In this document: positions 26,421-36,174 of the stretch, piece by piece
Position numbering within the stretch: position 1 is the first letter of the stretch
Layout of the letters: each line of letters opens with the position of its first letter
Assembly: GCF_001623405.1 (NCBI RefSeq)
Contig: NZ_LUHG01000082.1
Location: 19,651-83,650, forward strand
Origin: Hydrotalea flava
GTDB taxonomy: Bacteria > Bacteroidota > Bacteroidia > Chitinophagales > Chitinophagaceae
Reading direction: 5' to 3'
DNA: 64,000 nt
Notes under the pieces: model-generated
The model's database searches: none
The model's input: only the letters and a program-made list of their open reading frames with translations
Told to the model about the DNA's origin: nothing
Program-made: the position numbers and the translations under genes

Positions 26421-28019
26421 ATGGAAGCAACGTATCGTTATTTACCAATTGAGTCTACCGGTTTTTTTTCTAAAATTGCAGTAGATTATGTTCAACAAAA
26501 TAAAAGCTTAAGCCCTTTTTATCAACATGCAGTTTCTATAGAAGGTATTCAGGCCGCTATTCAGGCACGGCAACAAACAACCAATCATCGTCAATTATTG
26601 TATGATGTTTTGGTGGAACAATATGCAGGTTTAACCCTAACCCCGCTACAGCAAAATAACTTAGCGGCTATTTTGAGCGAAAATACCTTTACCATTACAA
26701 CGGCCCACCAACCTAATATTTTTACCGGCCCATTGTATTTTATTTACAAAATAATACACGCTGTTCAACTGGCTGATTATTTAAAAGAACAATTGCCCCA
26801 ATATTGTTTTGTTCCTTTTTACTACATGGGTAGTGAAGATGCTGATTTGGATGAATTGGGAACCATTACCATTGATGGCAAACAACTTACCTGGCAAACC
26901 AAACAAACAGGTGCAGTAGGCAGAATGAAGGTAGATCAGCCTTTTCTGCAACTGATTACGGAAATAAAAGGGCAAATTGATGTATTACCGTATGGTAAAG
27001 CATTAAGTACATTGTTCGCAAATGCCTATACGTTAGGCAAAACAATACAACAAGCAACTTTAGAACTGGCGCATGCTTTATTTGCTGATTTTGGTTTGCT
27101 GATTGTAATACCCGATAATACCCGTTTAAAAAAAGTATTTGAACCGGTTATTGTTAAAGAATTGACTGAACAGTTTTCGCATCAGGCAGTGGAAGCTACC
27201 ATCCGGGAAATGCAGCAGCATTATCCCATTCAAACACAAGGGCGAAGTATTAATTTATTTTATTTAATGGATACCTATCGGGAACGCATTGAATGGGAAA
27301 ATAATGTATTTGTTGTAAAAAAAGCCGGTTTGCAATTTAGTAAAGAAGCTATATTGGAAGAACTGCAACAGCATCCCGAACGATTTAGTGGAAATGTTAT
27401 TTTAAGGGGGTTATTTCAGGAAACTGTGTTACCCAATATTGTTTTTATTGGTGGCGGTGGCGAATTGGCTTATTGGTTAGAATTAAAGCGGGTTTTTGAA
27501 TCGGCAGGCGTGCCTTATCCTATGTTATTGTTGCGCAATTCGTTTGTTTTAATACAAGAACGTCGGTTGGAAATTTGGCGTTCGTTGCAATTTAGTGTAG
27601 AAGATTTATTTAAACCGGTATTGCATTTGCAAAATGAATATGCAAAAAGGCATAGCGATTATTCTTTATCATTAAATGATGAGATAGCGCAAATCAGCGC
27701 TATTTATGCGCTCATTTCGGCACATGCTGCTAAAGCAGATAGTGCTTTAACTACACATGTTCAGGTATTACAGCATCGGGCCATTGAAAAAATTGAACAA
27801 TTAGAGAAAAAAATGGCAAGAGCAGAAAGGCGAAAATATGCAACTGATATGCAACGAATTGCCAACATTAAAACACAATTATTTCCTAATAATAATCTGC
27901 AGGAGCGTGTGGAGAATTTTTCTGTCTTATATGGAAAACATGGCCCTGAATTATTTCATCATATTTATGCAGCTTCAAAATCATTTGGGCAGCAAATGGG
28001 CATTATTGCAATGTCTTAA
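26421..28019 (+). CDS. bshC: Bacillithiol biosynthesis cysteine-adding enzyme BshC
   Basis: The 532-residue protein matches BshC, which adds cysteine to glucosaminyl malate to complete bacillithiol. [19 protein letters not shown] (about 93-111) and [16 protein letters not shown] (about 134-149) are family motifs. [21 protein letters not shown] lies in the second half, and a long coiled coil is seen near 440-485. Normal length is about 530-540. Its stop codon overlaps the purE stop on the opposite strand. A bacilliredoxin gene (58798) in the same window supports bacillithiol use. Confidence 0.93.
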   Translation: MEATYRYLPIESTGFFSKIAVDYVQQNKSLSPFYQHAVSIEGIQAAIQARQQTTNHRQLLYDVLVEQYAGLTLTPLQQNNLAAILSENTFTITTAHQPNIFTGPLYFIYKIIHAVQLADYLKEQLPQYCFVPFYYMGSEDADLDELGTITIDGKQLTWQTKQTGAVGRMKVDQPFLQLITEIKGQIDVLPYGKALSTLFANAYTLGKTIQQATLELAHALFADFGLLIVIPDNTRLKKVFEPVIVKELTEQFSHQAVEATIREMQQHYPIQTQGRSINLFYLMDTYRERIEWENNVFVVKKAGLQFSKEAILEELQQHPERFSGNVILRGLFQETVLPNIVFIGGGGELAYWLELKRVFESAGVPYPMLLLRNSFVLIQERRLEIWRSLQFSVEDLFKPVLHLQNEYAKRHSDYSLSLNDEIAQISAIYALISAHAAKADSALTTHVQVLQHRAIEKIEQLEKKMARAERRKYATDMQRIANIKTQLFPNNNLQERVENFSVLYGKHGPELFHHIYAASKSFGQQMGIIAMS

Positions 28020-28537
28020 ATATCAAACTGATTTACCCAGTCTGATTTTATTTTAGAAATTTTTTCTTTTACTTCCTGTTCTAACTGATTTTTATATTGT
28101 TCTACCAAAGTACCTGTAATGGGTTCAAAAGCACCAATTATTTCTGCGGCCAAAATACCGGCATTTTTTGCAGCATTTAAGGCAACTGTAGCTACCGGCA
28201 CACCGTTGGGCATTTGCAGAATGGATAAAATAGAGTCCCACCCATCTATTGAGTTGGATGATTTGATGGGTACGCCAATAACCGGCAATGGCGTAATGGC
28301 AGCCAGCATGCCGGGTAAATGTGCCGCCCCACCGGCACCGGCAATTATTATTTTTAAGCCTCTTTGTTTTGCTTTTTGAGCATATTCAACCATACGCAAA
28401 GGCGTTCTGTGTGCTGAAACAATGGTTAATTCAAACGGTATTTTAAATTGTGTTAGCATATCTGCAGCAGCCTGCATTACGGGCAAATCGCTGTCGCTTC
28501 CCATTACAATACCTACTTTAATGTTTCCTGTTTCCAT
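28016..28537 (-). CDS. purE: N5-carboxyaminoimidazole ribonucleotide mutase PurE
   Basis: From ATG 28537 the protein has 173 residues. It converts N5-CAIR to CAIR in purine synthesis. The class I PurE motifs are [13 protein letters not shown] (9-21), SAHRTP (41-46) with the catalytic histidine, [13 protein letters not shown] (about 62-74) and a GVPI/SILQMP stretch. The longer frame to 28597 would overlap pdxJ and adds nothing PurE-like. The end overlaps bshC by 4 bp, stop to stop. No purK lies nearby. Confidence 0.95.
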   Translation of the reverse strand: METGNIKVGIVMGSDSDLPVMQAAADMLTQFKIPFELTIVSAHRTPLRMVEYAQKAKQRGLKIIIAGAGGAAHLPGMLAAITPLPVIGVPIKSSNSIDGWDSILSILQMPNGVPVATVALNAAKNAGILAAEIIGAFEPITGTLVEQYKNQLEQEVKEKISKIKSDWVNQFDI

Positions 28538-28547
28538 ATCATTTTTT

Positions 28548-29279
28548 TTATACTGCAATTTGTAATTGCCGCTTATATAATTGAATGGTATTTTCAAAAC
28601 CCAAATACAATGCGTCGCAAATTAAGGCATGGCCAATGCTCACCTCATCCAAATTCGAAATATGTTGCCTGAAATAGTGAAGGTTATATAAATCTAAGTC
28701 GTGCCCTGCATTAATACCCAAACCTAAGGTGGACGCTAATTTTGCAGCTGACTGATAGGGTTGAATAGCCATTTCCTTTTTCCCTGCAGCAAATTCACGG
28801 GCATACATTTCTGTATACAATTCAATTCTGTCGGTATTGGTTTTGGCTGCGGCTTCTACCATTTTTAAATCCGGGTCTATAAAAATTGATACCCGGATTC
28901 CTGCCTTTTTAAATGTGCCGATGATATCTATTAAAAAATCTTTGTGTTGAATCGTGTCCCAGCCATGGTCGCTGGTTAATTGTTTTGTGGCATCGGGCAC
29001 TAATGTTACCTGATCTGGTTTAGCAGCCAGCACCAGCTCAACAAACTTTTGTTCAGATGGGTTTCCTTCTATATTAAATTCAGTAATAATCACTTTTTTA
29101 ATATCCAACACATCCTGGTAAGTAATATGCCGTTCATCAGGTCGGGGATGCACAGTAATACCTTCTGCACCAAAAAGCTGTGCATCGATAGCGGCTTTGA
29201 CTACATTGGGATTATTGCCGCCCCTGGCATTGCGTAAAGTGGCGATTTTGTTTATATTAACACTTAAGCGGGTATGCAT
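28548..29279 (-). CDS. pdxJ: Pyridoxine 5'-phosphate synthase PdxJ
   Basis: The 243-residue TIM-barrel enzyme condenses 1-deoxyxylulose 5-phosphate with aminoacetone phosphate to form pyridoxine phosphate. Its start, [18 protein letters not shown], is diagnostic. It continues with [14 protein letters not shown] (about 35-48), VTLVPD, the HGWD loop, [10 protein letters not shown] and [14 protein letters not shown]. The length is normal. It lies 10 bp upstream of purE, so the two are probably cotranscribed. A TTACTTTG sequence about 25 bp upstream may be a variant -7 box. Confidence 0.97.
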   Translation of the reverse strand: MHTRLSVNINKIATLRNARGGNNPNVVKAAIDAQLFGAEGITVHPRPDERHITYQDVLDIKKVIITEFNIEGNPSEQKFVELVLAAKPDQVTLVPDATKQLTSDHGWDTIQHKDFLIDIIGTFKKAGIRVSIFIDPDLKMVEAAAKTNTDRIELYTEMYAREFAAGKKEMAIQPYQSAAKLASTLGLGINAGHDLDLYNLHYFRQHISNLDEVSIGHALICDALYLGFENTIQLYKRQLQIAV

Positions 29280-29412
29280 ACAATTGCACTATTTTTTGCA
29301 AAGTAATTATAAAAAATGTAAATGCTGCAGAGAATGATTGATATAGATTGCCTTTTTATAGATAACGGAATAAAAGGAGTTAAATGGTAATGTAGTTCAT
29401 TTAAAACAATGC

Positions 29413-29420
29413 TAACTTCG
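29413..29420 (+). promoter_or_regulatory. Variant -7 box TAACTTCG
   Basis: It resembles TAnnTTTG with C for the third T and is followed by C. The same octamer precedes the SET gene (32766-32773). Confidence 0.4.
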
Positions 29421-29457
29421 CAAAGAACATTTTAAACGTACAATTGTTTTAACTGTT

Positions 29458-31296
29458 ATGTCGTATGCCACATTAGAAACCTGCCTTCTGGATTTAGAAA
29501 AAAACGGTCACTTAGTGCGTGTTAAAGAAATGGTTGACCCGCATTTAGAAATGGCTGCTATTCATTTAAGGGTGCATGCTGCCGGCGGGCCTGCATTGTT
29601 ATTTGAGCATGTAAAGGGTACACCGTTTAGAGCTGCATCGAATATTTTTGGAACAGTTGAACGCAGTAAATTTATTTTTAGAGATACTTTTCAGTTAGTA
29701 CAGCAGTTAATTGAGTTAAAAGACAATCCTGCAAAAGCTTTACAATCGCCTTTTAAATATTTATACACCGGATGGGCTGCATTGAAAGCATTTCCCTTAA
29801 AAAATCCCATTCTAAAGCCGGTATTAGCTAATCAAATTCAAATCAGTGATTTGCCGTTAATACAGCACTGGCCTAATGATGGCGGGGCATTCGTTACGCT
29901 TCCGCAAGTGTATACGGAAGATGTTGAACAACCTGGCATTATGCATGCTAATCTTGGCATGTACCGCATTCAATTAACAGGGAATGATTATGTATTGAAT
30001 AAAGAAATTGGGTTGCATTATCAATTACACAGAGGTATTGGTATTCATCAAACAAAAGCCAATGCAAAAGGCGTTCCATTAAAAGTAAGCTGTTTTGTGG
30101 GTGGCCCGCCGGCACATAGTTTGGCAGCAGTAATGCCATTACCAGAGGGCATAAGCGAAATGACTTTTGCAGGGGCATTGGGTGCCAGAAGATTTCGTTA
30201 TACCTATGTAGATGGATTTGCCATTAGTACTGATGCTGATTTTGTAATTACGGGTGAAGTAATGCCGGGAGGAAACAAACCGGAAGGACCATTTGGTGAC
30301 CATTTAGGTTATTATAGTTTGAAACATCCATTTCCTGTAATGAAAGTGCATAAGGTATTTGCAAAGAAAAATGCCATTTGGCCATTTACGGTTGTAGGCA
30401 GGCCACCACAGGAAGATACCAGTTTTGGAGCATTAATTCATGAACTTACCGGTAATGCTGTTACAAAGGAAATTCCGGGTGTGCGTGAAATTCATGCAGT
30501 GGATGCTGCAGGTGTACATCCTTTGTTGCTGGCTATTGGCAGCGAAAGATATACGCCATTTAATCCTGCCAGAGAGCCTGTAGAAATTTTAACCATTGCC
30601 AATCATATTTTGGGAACCGGCCAATTGAGTCTGGCTAAATTTTTATTCATTACTGCTGATGATACCAAACAGTTAACTACATCTAACGTACCTGAATTTA
30701 TGCAGTTTGTATTGGAGCGAATTGATTTTACCCGTGATGTGCATTTTTATACCAATACCAGTATTGATACATTGGATTACAGCGGAGCAGGATTCAACAA
30801 AGGCAGTAAGGTAGTATTTGCTGCATACGGAAATCCAATTAGGCGCTTATGCACTGAGGTGCCTGTTCAATTAAAAGAACTCCATTCTTTTGAAAATGCG
30901 CAACTGGTAATACCCGGGGTTATTGCCATAACAGCACAGCCTTATACAGATACAGATGCAGCAAAACAAACTTTAGAAATTTTAGAAACACAACTCAAAG
31001 AGAGATGGAATACATTGTCTGATGTGGCTTGTATTGTATTATGTGACAGCAGTGCATTTACTGCGGCTACCCTCAACAATTTTTTGTGGGTTACCTTTAC
31101 ACGTTCCAATCCATCGCATGATATACATGGTATTGGTGCCTTTATTGAAAACAAACATTGGGGTTGCAAAGGACCATTGGTAATTGATGCACGCATTAAA
31201 CCACATCATGCTCCTCCGGTTGAAGTATTGCCGGAAACCAATAAAAAAATCGATCCGCTTTTTGCAAAAAGCGGAAGTTTATATGGAATTGTATAA
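29458..31296 (+). CDS. UbiD-family decarboxylase
   Basis: The 612-residue protein belongs to the UbiD family of prenylated-FMN-dependent, reversible (de)carboxylases. MPLPEGISEMTFAGALG, RFRYTYVDGF, PFGDHLGYYSLKHPFPVMKV and RPPQEDTSFGALIHE are recognisable. The cytoplasmic enzyme removes a carboxyl group from an aromatic or unsaturated acid. In Bacteroidota without ubiquinone, such a long member more likely serves menaquinone synthesis (as in the futalosine route) than ubiquinone, but no mqn or men gene is in the window, so this stays open. No UbiX partner lies nearby. Confidence 0.88.
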   Translation: MSYATLETCLLDLEKNGHLVRVKEMVDPHLEMAAIHLRVHAAGGPALLFEHVKGTPFRAASNIFGTVERSKFIFRDTFQLVQQLIELKDNPAKALQSPFKYLYTGWAALKAFPLKNPILKPVLANQIQISDLPLIQHWPNDGGAFVTLPQVYTEDVEQPGIMHANLGMYRIQLTGNDYVLNKEIGLHYQLHRGIGIHQTKANAKGVPLKVSCFVGGPPAHSLAAVMPLPEGISEMTFAGALGARRFRYTYVDGFAISTDADFVITGEVMPGGNKPEGPFGDHLGYYSLKHPFPVMKVHKVFAKKNAIWPFTVVGRPPQEDTSFGALIHELTGNAVTKEIPGVREIHAVDAAGVHPLLLAIGSERYTPFNPAREPVEILTIANHILGTGQLSLAKFLFITADDTKQLTTSNVPEFMQFVLERIDFTRDVHFYTNTSIDTLDYSGAGFNKGSKVVFAAYGNPIRRLCTEVPVQLKELHSFENAQLVIPGVIAITAQPYTDTDAAKQTLEILETQLKERWNTLSDVACIVLCDSSAFTAATLNNFLWVTFTRSNPSHDIHGIGAFIENKHWGCKGPLVIDARIKPHHAPPVEVLPETNKKIDPLFAKSGSLYGIV

Positions 31297-31300
31297 GCTG

Positions 31301-32710
31301 TTACAATAATATGCCTCTTAAAAGAAGATAGGCAACACTGAAATAAATAATCAGGCCGGTAACATCCACCAATGTTGCCACAAAAGGCGCGGAAGAAACT
31401 GCAGGGTCGGCCCCCAATTTTTTAAGCAACATAGGTAACATTGAGCCGGATAGGGTTCCCCATAAAACCACTCCAATTAAACTTACTCCAACCGTAAATC
31501 CAATTAACAACCAGTGGGTACCATATAAGTCCTGAATAATGCCATGCTGCATTAAAACATGCCAGGATGCAATTCTGATAAAACCAATGAGTCCCAAGAT
31601 ACTTCCTAAAATAATTCCACTGCTAATTTCTCTGCGCATTACCCGCCACCAGTCGGTTAAAGAAACTTCGCCCACTGCCATTGCCTGAATAATAAGGGTA
31701 GAGGCCTGCGAGCCGCTATTGCCGCCACTCGACATAATGAGTGGAACAAATATGGATAAAACAACAGCTTTTTCAATTTCATCGGCAAAATAGGCCATCG
31801 CTGTTGCAGTTAGCATTTCACTTAAAAATAAAACGATGAGCCATCCTACTCTTTTTTTGATGAGTTTAAAAAAAGAGATATCCAAATAAGGCTCATCTAA
31901 TGCCTCCGTTCCACCTATTTTTTGTATGTCTTCACTAAATTCTTCATTGGTTACCCAAAGTATATCATCAATGGTAACAATGCCCAATAAAATATTATTG
32001 TCATCCACTACCGGTAAAGCTACCCGGTTATTCATTTTAAAAATTTTACCGGCATATTCCTGATCGTCATGTACATTCAATGTAATGACTCTTCCATCCA
32101 TAATTTCAGAAACCAAAGCGTTGGGTGGCGCCAATAAAATATCCTTAATACGTATATCATCTAATAATTTCCCCTTTTGGTTAATGACATAAATAACATC
32201 AATGGTTTCGCTATTCTTGGCAAATTTTCGGATAGTAGCAAAAACTTCCTCTATGGTATTGTATTCATATACATACACATAGTCGGGTGTCATTAAGCGG
32301 CCTACAGAATCTTCCGGATAACCTAATAAAGCCAATGTAATTTTTCTTTCTTCTGGATTGAGTAGTTTAATTAAATCGCGAATAATATGATTGGGCAATT
32401 CTGCTAAAAAAGCAGTTCTGTCATCGGGTGGCAATTCATTCAGTAATTCAGCAGTTTTGGCAGGTGGTAAGGCTTTAATAATGTCTTTCTGTTGCGCAAT
32501 ATCTAAAATTTTAAAAACATTGATGGCTCGGTGAATAGACATGTTAGAGAGGATGGTAGCCTCTTCATCCGGAAATTGGTTCACCAATTCAACAACATCG
32601 CTGATATGCAGGTTATTTAAAAAATAGGAAAGCCCTTCTTTGTTATCAGATTGCAGATAATGCAGGAATTGATCTTCTTTGGAAATATTTTTTTTAAAAA
32701 TTGCAGCCAT
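31301..32710 (-). CDS. mgtE: Magnesium transporter MgtE
   Basis: The 469-residue protein has the MgtE layout. It starts with an N-terminal superhelical regulatory domain (about 20-130) with LPPAKTAELLNELPPDDRTAFLAELP. Two CBS domains follow (about 135-260). The C-terminal part has five TM helices, with the GGNSGSQASTLIIQAMA selectivity segment (about 333-349) and SSAPFVATLVDVTGLIIYF. It takes up Mg2+ through a gated channel at the inner membrane, with the N domain sensing cytoplasmic Mg2+. It is a single gene ending 5 bp from the convergent UbiD gene. Confidence 0.96.
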   Translation of the reverse strand: MAAIFKKNISKEDQFLHYLQSDNKEGLSYFLNNLHISDVVELVNQFPDEEATILSNMSIHRAINVFKILDIAQQKDIIKALPPAKTAELLNELPPDDRTAFLAELPNHIIRDLIKLLNPEERKITLALLGYPEDSVGRLMTPDYVYVYEYNTIEEVFATIRKFAKNSETIDVIYVINQKGKLLDDIRIKDILLAPPNALVSEIMDGRVITLNVHDDQEYAGKIFKMNNRVALPVVDDNNILLGIVTIDDILWVTNEEFSEDIQKIGGTEALDEPYLDISFFKLIKKRVGWLIVLFLSEMLTATAMAYFADEIEKAVVLSIFVPLIMSSGGNSGSQASTLIIQAMAVGEVSLTDWWRVMRREISSGIILGSILGLIGFIRIASWHVLMQHGIIQDLYGTHWLLIGFTVGVSLIGVVLWGTLSGSMLPMLLKKLGADPAVSSAPFVATLVDVTGLIIYFSVAYLLLRGILL

Positions 32711-32765
32711 ATTGCAATTTAAGCCTTTAACAGAGGAAGAAAAAATTTGAGATACTGAATTCTGC

Positions 32766-32773
32766 TAACTTCG
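32766..32773 (+). promoter_or_regulatory. Variant -7 box TAACTTCG of the SET gene
   Basis: It is identical to the octamer upstream of the UbiD gene. It lies 20 bp before ATG 32794. Confidence 0.4.
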
Positions 32774-32793
32774 CCTACATTAGTGAATAAGAA

Positions 32794-33177
32794 ATGATAT
32801 TACCAGATTTAATCATAGCACCCTCTCCAAAAGGAGGGAGAGGAGTATTTGCTTTAGCCGTTATACCATCCGGAACCATTATTGAAATTTCACCGGTGTT
32901 GGTTTTTAGTAAGCAGGAACGTTTGATTGTAGAGCAAACTTTGTTATATAATTACATTTTTGAGTGGGGTAGGTCGCGGAAGCTGGCAGCATTAGGGTTA
33001 GGCTATCTATCTTTATACAATCATGATTATGATGCTAATGCTGATTATACGATGGATTTTGAAAGCGCATTAATGACGATTACTACTGTAAAAAAAATTA
33101 ATAAAGGCGATGAGATTTTTATTAATTACAATGCAAATCCAAATGATACAACAAAAATTTGGTTCGATGCAAAGTAA
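32794..33177 (+). CDS. Small SET-domain protein (putative protein lysine methyltransferase)
   Basis: The 127-residue protein is almost entirely a minimal SET domain. GGRGVFAL (14-21) is the N-terminal SAM-binding motif. YNHDYDANA (75-83) corresponds to the NHS/CxPN-type core and GDEIFINYN (105-113) to the GEELxxxY motif near the active site. SET enzymes transfer methyl from SAM to lysine; the bacterial target is unknown. No pre- or post-SET cysteine clusters are present. It stands alone with its own promoter box and terminator. Confidence 0.87.
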   Translation: MILPDLIIAPSPKGGRGVFALAVIPSGTIIEISPVLVFSKQERLIVEQTLLYNYIFEWGRSRKLAALGLGYLSLYNHDYDANADYTMDFESALMTITTVKKINKGDEIFINYNANPNDTTKIWFDAK

Positions 33178-33195
33178 TGTGATACAGTTATAAAA

Positions 33196-33217
33196 GGGGC
33201 TGTAAGAATACAGCCCC
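33196..33217 (+). terminator. Terminator after the SET gene
   Basis: An 8-bp stem GGGGCTGT / ACAGCCCC has the loop AAGAAT. The following GTTATT is only weakly T-rich. Confidence 0.65.
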
Positions 33218-33247
33218 GTTATTCACCAAAACCCAACTATAAAAAAA

Positions 33248-34531
33248 TTACCAATACTGATAGCCAATTAGTCGTGCTAATTCAATTTTAGCCAGGCATA
33301 ATTGGTATTCATATTGCAATCTGGTTAAAGCAGCCCTTTGCACGTTGGTACTGGCATTGGTTAACTCTAAATTGGTGCCTGTACCATTTAAAAACCGGGA
33401 AGCGGCTAATTTTTCTGCATATACAGCTTCTTCAATTTGTCCGGTTGTATTTTGAATTCGTTCCATATTACTTTTAATATCGGTAAGGGCTTGCTGAATA
33501 TTTTTTCGATAATTGTTATTTAAAGTTTCCTGTGCCAATTCATTTTGTTTTACAATATTTTGTGCCAGTTTAACCTGCTGTTTGATTTTACCGCCATTAT
33601 AAATAGGAATGGTGATTCCAACACCTGCAACATAATTAAAACGGGGATTTTCAACTTCAGGAACATATCCATTTTTGTAACCTGCTGCTGCCTGTAAACC
33701 TACTATTGGTTTATTGGAAAGTTTGGCAATATTTACATCGCTTAAAGCCTCTTTTATTTTATCTTTCATAATAAAAAAATCCATATTGGTGGCTTGTGCA
33801 ATGCTGATTAAATCATCAATATTATTGGGGGTTGTTAAATCAAAATCGAATGTTGTTCCATTTTCAAAATTGGTGCCGGTAGTATATGCCAGTAAATTGA
33901 GTTGCTTTTGTAATGAATTTAGAAGATCAACTTTTCTGTTTTGTTCATTATCAATTGCGGCTTGTATATTCAATACATCAATTTTAAGTGCATCGCCATT
34001 TTTTAATTTTGCATCTACTATTTTTTTATTGTCATTTAAAAACTTTAAAACACTATCCTGAATTGCAATTGCTTTTTTCAAATAAATCATATTATAATAA
34101 ATAATGGAAACCTGATTGGCTAATTGCGATTTTACATTTGCAAGATTATGTGTGGCAGTTTGCAATTCATCTTTCGATTTTTCAATATTGGCTTTCAATC
34201 TTCCAAAATCAAATAATGCATATTGCACATTCATACTGGCATTCATACTGTTAACAGGTGCAAACTGAAAATCAGTACCACCTAAAGGAATGGTGATTTT
34301 AGGTTGTATGTATGCATAACTGGCATTACCGGTAATTTCCGGCATATTATTCAGTTTGGTGAGTTCTAATTTTTCTTGTGCAGTACTAATGGTATTATTT
34401 ACTTCTTTTACTTTGGGATAAAAAGTAAAAGATTGATTAATTAAATTTTTTAATTCTGTGTTTACCTGTACTTGTGCCCGGCAAAAGAAAGCCATTAAAA
34501 CAAATAATATTAAAAAATTATATTTTTTCAT
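33248..34531 (-). CDS. TolC-family outer membrane efflux protein
   Basis: The 427-residue protein has a signal peptide ending near FCRAQ (residue 20) and two long-helical repeats of the outer-membrane efflux protein family. YALFDFGRLKANIEKSKDELQ marks the first half; GVGITIPIYNGGKIKQQVKLA marks the second. It is the last gene of the tetR-emrA-emrB-tolC-type operon, 47 bp after the transporter, and should be its exit duct. Confidence 0.92.
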   Translation of the reverse strand: MKKYNFLILFVLMAFFCRAQVQVNTELKNLINQSFTFYPKVKEVNNTISTAQEKLELTKLNNMPEITGNASYAYIQPKITIPLGGTDFQFAPVNSMNASMNVQYALFDFGRLKANIEKSKDELQTATHNLANVKSQLANQVSIIYYNMIYLKKAIAIQDSVLKFLNDNKKIVDAKLKNGDALKIDVLNIQAAIDNEQNRKVDLLNSLQKQLNLLAYTTGTNFENGTTFDFDLTTPNNIDDLISIAQATNMDFFIMKDKIKEALSDVNIAKLSNKPIVGLQAAAGYKNGYVPEVENPRFNYVAGVGITIPIYNGGKIKQQVKLAQNIVKQNELAQETLNNNYRKNIQQALTDIKSNMERIQNTTGQIEEAVYAEKLAASRFLNGTGTNLELTNASTNVQRAALTRLQYEYQLCLAKIELARLIGYQYW

Positions 34532-34578
34532 TTTCCGTATTTTAATTCATTTTACATTTTAAATATTACCTCATTTAT

Positions 34579-36165
34579 TTAATGTGCTTCACTGGCTGCT
34601 TTCATCATAGCTGCTTTTTCAGCAGTACTTTGTTTTTTCACTCTTAAAAATGCCACTAATGGTATTACTATTATAAAAAATATTGCCACTAGTCTAAACG
34701 TATCCAGATAAGCTAAGTAATAGGATTGTCTTTCTACCGAAGCATTAACAAAACCATAAGCCTGATGGGTTGCATCTTGTAAGCCGGCACCTGTTTTAGA
34801 AATCAAGCCATTTGCAATAGTTTGCACACGCTGCAATAATAATGGTGACCCTGCAGGCATATTGCTTACTATATCGCTTCTATGTTGCGCATATTGATGC
34901 GATATATAATTGTTGGCCATAGCAATACCAAAGGCACCGCCTAATTGCCGGATCATATTATTTAATGAAATACCTGCAGCATAATCTTTGGGTTCAAGTC
35001 CGGCTACTGCCTGATTAATAAGTGGTAATTGTACCATTGAAATGCCAATGGCTCTCAACAATAATGGGAAAAAGAAATCCCATTTTCCTACATCAGGACT
35101 AACTTGTGAAGTTAATATACTGTAAGCAGCAAACAATAAAAAACCTGCTACTACAAATGGAATGGGTGAAACTCCTTTACTCATAATTTTACCTACAATG
35201 GGTAACATTACAACGGCCATAAGGGTAGGAGGCAGTAAAGAAATACCGGTTTCATAAGCTGTAAAACCCAGTATCCGTTGTGCCAATACCGGATATACAA
35301 ATACGGATGTAAATAATCCTAATCCTGCAACAAATGTAAATATGGTAGTAAATGCCAGATTACGATTACCCAATACCCTTAAATTTACTGCAGGCTCTTT
35401 AATACTTAGCTCATAAATAATAAAGCCTACAATACTTATAACTGCAATAACAGAGCAAATACGAATGGCTTCACTACTAAACCAATCATCAGCTTCACCA
35501 CGTTCCAATACAAATTGTAAACAACCAATGCCTGCTGCCAGCAATAGTATACCGTTATAATCGATATGTATAGATTTTTTCTTTTTCCCTTCCCCTTCCT
35601 TTTTTTCAATAAAGTAAAAGGTAAGCATGGTAGCAATAATACCAATTGGAATATTGATCATAAAAATAAGCGGCCAGGAAGCGTGGTCTATAATATATCC
35701 GCCTAATGTTGGCCCCAATGTTGGCCCTAACACAACACCCATCCCAAACAATCCGGAAGCAATTGGCCGATCTTGTGGTTCAAATGCATCGAATAAAATA
35801 GCTTGGGAGGTGGATAGTAATGCACCACCACCAATACCTTGCACAAAACGCCACGCAATAATTTCAACCAGTGAGGATGATTGAGCGCACATATATGATG
35901 CTGCTGTAAAAATAACCATGGATACCAGATAATAATTTTTACGGCCAAAATATTCTGCTAAAAATCCTGTTAGGGGAATAATAATTACGTTTGCTATGGC
36001 ATAAGAAGTAATTACCCAGCTAATATCTTCTATACTTACGCCCAAACTTCCACTCATATCATTTAAAGCCACGTTTACAATAGATGTGTCAATTAATTCC
36101 ATTACGGCTGCCGTAACGGTAGTTAACACAATAATGGTACGGGCAAATCCTTTTGGTGTAGCCAT
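34579..36165 (-). CDS. DHA2-family MFS drug exporter (EmrB type)
   Basis: The 528-residue protein has 14 predicted TM segments, typical of EmrB/QacA (DHA2) proton antiporters. Family motifs are LIDTSIVNVALNDM (TM1 motif, about 23-36), WVITSYAIANVIIIPLTGFLAEYFGRK (about 50-76, motif A), RFVQGIGGGALL and a motif-C-like VLGPTLGPTLGGYII. It should export hydrophobic toxic compounds through the adaptor and outer-membrane channel of the same operon. It lies 9 bp after the adaptor gene. Confidence 0.94.
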   Translation of the reverse strand: MATPKGFARTIIVLTTVTAAVMELIDTSIVNVALNDMSGSLGVSIEDISWVITSYAIANVIIIPLTGFLAEYFGRKNYYLVSMVIFTAASYMCAQSSSLVEIIAWRFVQGIGGGALLSTSQAILFDAFEPQDRPIASGLFGMGVVLGPTLGPTLGGYIIDHASWPLIFMINIPIGIIATMLTFYFIEKKEGEGKKKKSIHIDYNGILLLAAGIGCLQFVLERGEADDWFSSEAIRICSVIAVISIVGFIIYELSIKEPAVNLRVLGNRNLAFTTIFTFVAGLGLFTSVFVYPVLAQRILGFTAYETGISLLPPTLMAVVMLPIVGKIMSKGVSPIPFVVAGFLLFAAYSILTSQVSPDVGKWDFFFPLLLRAIGISMVQLPLINQAVAGLEPKDYAAGISLNNMIRQLGGAFGIAMANNYISHQYAQHRSDIVSNMPAGSPLLLQRVQTIANGLISKTGAGLQDATHQAYGFVNASVERQSYYLAYLDTFRLVAIFFIIVIPLVAFLRVKKQSTAEKAAMMKAASEAH

Positions 36166-36174
36166 GAATTTTTT

